Part shown: positions 61,015-64,000 of the stretch, piece after piece
Numbering within the stretch: the stretch's first letter is position 1
Layout of the letters: the number at the start of each line of letters is the position of its first letter
From: Oceanicola sp.
GTDB taxonomy: Bacteria > Pseudomonadota > Alphaproteobacteria > Rhodobacterales > Rhodobacteraceae
Direction of reading: 5' to 3'
NCBI GenBank assembly: GCA_017792405.1
Contig: CP051231.1
Location: 4,055,295-4,119,294 of the forward strand
DNA length: 64,000 nt
Translations under genes and position numbers: made by a program
The notes under the pieces: model-generated
The model's input: only the letters and a program-made list of their open reading frames with translations
The model's database searches: none
What the model was told of the DNA's origin: nothing

Positions 61015-62307
61015 ATGTCGCTCGATGCCACACGCCAGCCAGCCCGCCGCATCGCCATCGTTGGCGGCGGCATCTCGGGGCTCGCCTCCGCCTACCTGCT
61101 CGCCCGCGACCATCACGTCACGCTCTACGAGGCCGCGCCGCGCCTCGGCGGCCATGCCCGGACCGTGAACGCCGGGCGGCACGGCACCCAGCCGGTCGAT
61201 ACCGGCTTCATCGTGTTCAACTACGTGACCTACCCGCATCTCACCGCCATGTTCCGCGATCTCGAGGTGCCGGTGGAGCCGTCCGACATGTCCTTTGGCG
61301 CCACCATTGACGGTGGGCGCATCGAGTATGGCCTGCGCGACTTCTCTGCGCTGACAGCGCAAAAGCGCAACCTCGCCCGCCCCGCCTATTGGCAGATGAT
61401 CCGCGATATCCTGCGCTTCAACGCCCGCGCCGAGGCGACAGCCAGGGACGAGTCCGCCACCGTGGCCGATCTGATGGATGATCTCGCGCTGGGCGACTGG
61501 TTCCGCCGCTACTACCTGACGCCCCTCTGCGGTGCGATCTGGTCCACCCCGCCCTCCGAGATCGTCAACTTCCCGGCCCGCGCCCTGCTCCAGTTCTTCC
61601 GCAATCACGCGTTGCTCTCTGCGTCCGGCCAGCACCAGTGGTACACCGTCTCTGGCGGCTCTCGCAGCTATGTTGAGCGAGTCACCGAGCATCTGACCGC
61701 GCAGGGCGTGGCCCTACGCCCCGGCACCCCCGTCACGAGCGTGCAACGCGACCCGGCAGGCGTGACCATCCACGCCGAGGGCTGCGAACCCGCCCGCTAT
61801 GACGAGGTGATCCTCGCCACCCATTCCGACGTGGCGCTCAAGCTGCTCGCCCAGCCCGATGCCGCCGAGCAGGCTGCCCTCTCCGCCATCCGCTTCCAAG
61901 ACAACGAGATGACCCTGCACGCCGACACATCGCAAATGCCCCAGCGCCGTGCCGTGTGGTCGTCTTGGGTCTACAAGGCCGAAACCGGGCGCGACGAGCC
62001 CGCCATCGGCGTGACCTACTGGATGAACCGGCTGCAAAACATCGACCCTGCCGATCCGCTCTTCGTCTCGCTCAACCCCGCCCGCCCGGTGGCCGAGCAC
62101 CTGATCTACGACCAAAAGACCTTCCGCCACCCTGTGTTTGATGGCCCGGCGCTCAATGCCCAGCAGCAACTTCGCAAGATGCAGGGCCGCAACCGCACAT
62201 GGTTTGCCGGAGCATGGACGCGCCACGGCTTCCATGAAGACGGTTTCGCCTCCGCAGTGCGCATCGCCCGCGAGATGGAGCGCAATCGCGCTCTGGTGGC
62301 CGCATGA
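61015..62307 (+). CDS. FAD/NAD(P)-binding oxidoreductase, amine-oxidase-like (UfaD-like candidate)
   Basis: A 430-aa flavoprotein. The N-terminal dinucleotide fold has IAIVGGGISGLASAYLLA and YEAAPRLGGHARTV; the C-terminal part has FAGAWTRHGFHEDGFASA, typical of the flavin-containing amine oxidase group. In R. sphaeroides a related gene (ufaD) beside rpoE-chrR dehydrogenates methylated fatty acids for furan fatty acid synthesis. The gene order here (oxidoreductase, DUF1365, Cfa-type methyltransferase) supports that role by analogy. GGGGAG precedes the ATG. Confidence 0.9.
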   Translation: MSLDATRQPARRIAIVGGGISGLASAYLLARDHHVTLYEAAPRLGGHARTVNAGRHGTQPVDTGFIVFNYVTYPHLTAMFRDLEVPVEPSDMSFGATIDGGRIEYGLRDFSALTAQKRNLARPAYWQMIRDILRFNARAEATARDESATVADLMDDLALGDWFRRYYLTPLCGAIWSTPPSEIVNFPARALLQFFRNHALLSASGQHQWYTVSGGSRSYVERVTEHLTAQGVALRPGTPVTSVQRDPAGVTIHAEGCEPARYDEVILATHSDVALKLLAQPDAAEQAALSAIRFQDNEMTLHADTSQMPQRRAVWSSWVYKAETGRDEPAIGVTYWMNRLQNIDPADPLFVSLNPARPVAEHLIYDQKTFRHPVFDGPALNAQQQLRKMQGRNRTWFAGAWTRHGFHEDGFASAVRIAREMERNRALVAA

Positions 62308-63071
62308 CGGCACCCGAACACCTGCGCGGCTCCACCACGCACATCCGCCACGGCGGGCCGGAGCATCGCTTCATCTATGGAGTCGACTACGTGCTGATCG
62401 ACCCTGAAAGCGAGGCGCCCGGCCCCCGGCTGTTTTCGCGCGATCGCTTCAACCTCTGGTCCGTACGCCGGGGCGATCATGGTGGCGGCACCGAGCGGGG
62501 CAGGGGCCACGGCCCGGAATGGGTCCGCGCACGGCTGGCCGAGGCCGGGGCGCCCGAGCGCCTTGCCCTTCGCCTCCTGACCCAGCCGCGCTGGCTCGGC
62601 TATGGCTTCAACCCGGTGAGCTTCTGGTTGGCGCTTGAGGTCGAGCACCTCCGCGCCGTCATCGCCGAGGTCGAAACCCCCTTCGGAGATCGCCACAGCT
62701 ACCTCTGCCACAGCCCAGACTTCGCGCCAATCACCCCCGGCGACCGGATCACCACGCCCAAGGCGCTGCATGTCTCACCGTTTCAGGAGGTCAAGGGCGG
62801 CTACGCCTTCGAGTTTGCCTTCCGCCCCGACCGCCTCACCATCCGTATCATCCATACCAACGGCAACAGCGGCCTCACCGCCACCCTCAGCGGCCCCCGT
62901 GCCCCCCTGACCAGCCGCGCGATTGCCGCCGCCACCCTGCGCCGCCCGTTCGGCGCCGCCCGGACCATGGCGCTGATCCACTGGCAGGCCCTCAAACTCC
63001 GGCTGAAAGGCGCACCCTACCGCCGCCGCCCCACGCCGCCCGAAAAGGAAATCACCCCATGCTCTTCCTGA
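62304..63071 (+). CDS. DUF1365 family protein
   Basis: A 255-aa protein of unknown function, almost always encoded beside Cfa-type methyltransferases and an FAD amine-oxidase. Features are RGSTTHIRHGGPEHRFIYGV at the start, the core LLTQPRWLGYGFNPVSFWLA and KALHVSPFQEVKGGYAF. It overlaps the upstream stop by four bases (ATGA) and the next gene by 13. Confidence 0.93.
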   Translation: MTAPEHLRGSTTHIRHGGPEHRFIYGVDYVLIDPESEAPGPRLFSRDRFNLWSVRRGDHGGGTERGRGHGPEWVRARLAEAGAPERLALRLLTQPRWLGYGFNPVSFWLALEVEHLRAVIAEVETPFGDRHSYLCHSPDFAPITPGDRITTPKALHVSPFQEVKGGYAFEFAFRPDRLTIRIIHTNGNSGLTATLSGPRAPLTSRAIAAATLRRPFGAARTMALIHWQALKLRLKGAPYRRRPTPPEKEITPCSS

Positions 63072-64000
63072 CCAACCGCGTGAAGCGCGAATTTCTGGAT
63101 ACCTGCGAAAGCATCGCGCGCGGGTCTCTGACCCTACGCACCCCCGAGGGCGAGGTGCTGCACTTCGGCTCCGGCCAGCCCGAGGCCGAGTTGCACCTGC
63201 ACGATTGGTCCGTCGTCACTGCGCTCGCTGCACGGGGCGATATCGGCTTTGGCGAAACCTACGTCGAGGGCCTTTGGGACAGCCCCGACATCGCTGCCTT
63301 CATCCACTTCGCCTGCCTCAACCTCACCGAGGTCGAGGCCTTCGCCTACCCCTCCTTCTGGGCCACCCTGCGCTACCGCCTCGTCGACACGCTCCTGCGC
63401 GCCAACACGCCCCGGCAGGCCGCCCGCAACATCCGCTCGCACTACGACGTGGGCAACGAGTTCTACCAGCTCTGGCTGGACGAAAGCATGACCTACAGCT
63501 CCGCGCTCTACGCCGAGGGCGAAACCGACCTGCAGCGCGCCCAGCACCGCAAATATGACCGTATTCTCGACCGTCTCTCCGGCCACGGCGACCGTGTGCT
63601 CGAGATCGGCTGCGGCTGGGGCGGCTTTGCCGAACGCGCAGCCGACCGGGGCCACAACGTGAAGGGCCTCACCATATCGCCCGCGCAAAAGGGCTACGCC
63701 GACGCCCGGCTTGATGGCCGCGCCGAGATCGTGCTGCAAGACTACCGCCACGAGCGCGGCACCTATGACAACATCGTTTCCATCGAGATGATCGAGGCCG
63801 TGGGCCAGCGCTACTGGCCGCAGTACTTTGCCACTCTCCAGCAGAGCCTCTCCGAACAGGGCCGCGCCGTGATCCAGGCCATCACCGTGCCCGACAGCTA
63901 CTTCGACATCTACCGCAAGAGCTCCGACTATATCCGCCACTACACCTTCCCCGGCGGCATGCTCCTCTCCCCCGGCCAGATCGCCAAGCAGGCACAGGCG
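63059..64000 (+). CDS. Cyclopropane-fatty-acyl-phospholipid synthase family methyltransferase (3' partial; UfaM-like candidate)
   Basis: A SAM-dependent lipid methyltransferase, cut by the window end after 314 codons (family about 390-410). It has the N-terminal lipid-binding region, SHYDVGNEFYQLWLDESMTYSSALY, the SAM motif VLEIGCGWGGFAERAA and SIEMIEAVGQRYW. It probably transfers a methyl group to unsaturated acyl chains of phospholipids. In the RpoE-controlled operon type it is a methyltransferase acting before ring dehydrogenation (UfaM); true cyclopropane synthesis is the alternative. AAGGA lies before the ATG. Confidence 0.93.
   Translation, partial: MLFLTNRVKREFLDTCESIARGSLTLRTPEGEVLHFGSGQPEAELHLHDWSVVTALAARGDIGFGETYVEGLWDSPDIAAFIHFACLNLTEVEAFAYPSFWATLRYRLVDTLLRANTPRQAARNIRSHYDVGNEFYQLWLDESMTYSSALYAEGETDLQRAQHRKYDRILDRLSGHGDRVLEIGCGWGGFAERAADRGHNVKGLTISPAQKGYADARLDGRAEIVLQDYRHERGTYDNIVSIEMIEAVGQRYWPQYFATLQQSLSEQGRAVIQAITVPDSYFDIYRKSSDYIRHYTFPGGMLLSPGQIAKQAQA

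Overview
The window is high-GC DNA from an alphaproteobacterium, most likely a marine Rhodobacteraceae (Roseobacter-group) species. The basis is the bztABCD amino-acid transporter, the RpoE-ChrR singlet-oxygen switch beside a flavin oxidoreductase/DUF1365/Cfa-type methyltransferase operon, an ATP12 F1-assembly chaperone, a Hint-domain surface protein, a luxR-luxI pair, and the way accessory genes interrupt the ribosomal operons. Species is not called. I saw no rRNA, tRNA, CRISPR, insertion sequence or prophage.

About the first 45 kb is the ribosomal protein/RNA polymerase super-cluster in the usual bacterial order, cut into segments by blocks of unrelated genes: rplA (partial) | block A (glycine-zipper protein plus partner, copper-delivery cassette, Hint protein) | rplJ-rplL-rpoB-rpoC | block B (membrane protein, DksA-type zinc finger, EamA transporter, rhamnosyltransferase-like) | rpsL-rpsG-fusA-tuf-rpsJ-rplC-rplD-rplW | block C (286-aa unknown, small ORF) | rplB-rpsS-rplV-rpsC-rplP | block D (small membrane protein, 2OG-Fe(II) oxygenase) | rpmC-rpsQ-rplN-rplX-rplE-rpsN-rpsH-rplF-rplR-rpsE-rpmD | block E (lipoprotein, metallo-beta-lactamase-fold protein, DEAD-box helicase, amtB, secreted-repeat protein) | rplO-secY-adk-104 aa | rpsM-rpsK-rpoA-rplQ. 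Strong intrinsic terminators close most ribosomal segments. Four of the re-started segments (rpsL, rpmC, rplO, rpsM) are preceded by recognisable -35/-10 pairs with exactly 17-bp spacing, so the ancestral long operons appear to have become several independently promoted units.

From 45.5 to 52.4 kb: a small ORF and a luxR-luxI quorum-sensing pair with a 20-bp dyad over the luxR start, then rarA, a 51-codon ORF, a Roadblock-like protein, crcB, and a tight rluC-type/HAD/ATP12 run. From 52.6 to 57.2 kb is the complete bztABCD operon for glutamate/glutamine/aspartate/asparagine uptake, with a hairpin after the binding-protein gene.

The last 7 kb holds a BNR-repeat protein, then rpoE-chrR on the minus strand, a divergent proline-racemase-family gene whose two catalytic cysteines are replaced by Ser and Thr, and an operon of FAD oxidoreductase, DUF1365 protein and Cfa-like methyltransferase (truncated by the window end). 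Both the rpoE promoter region and the start of that operon carry TGAnCC-N18-TA elements, suggesting one RpoE-controlled lipid-modification (possibly furan fatty acid) response.

Sequence oddities worth a second look: the glycine-zipper/partner pair, a one-base frameshift near the C-terminus of the DEAD-box helicase, the acidic Ala/Glu-rich tail on L3, a TTG-started rpsM, and GC-rich hairpins without U-tracts at rplL-rpoB, tuf-rpsJ, rplR-rpsE and rplO-secY.
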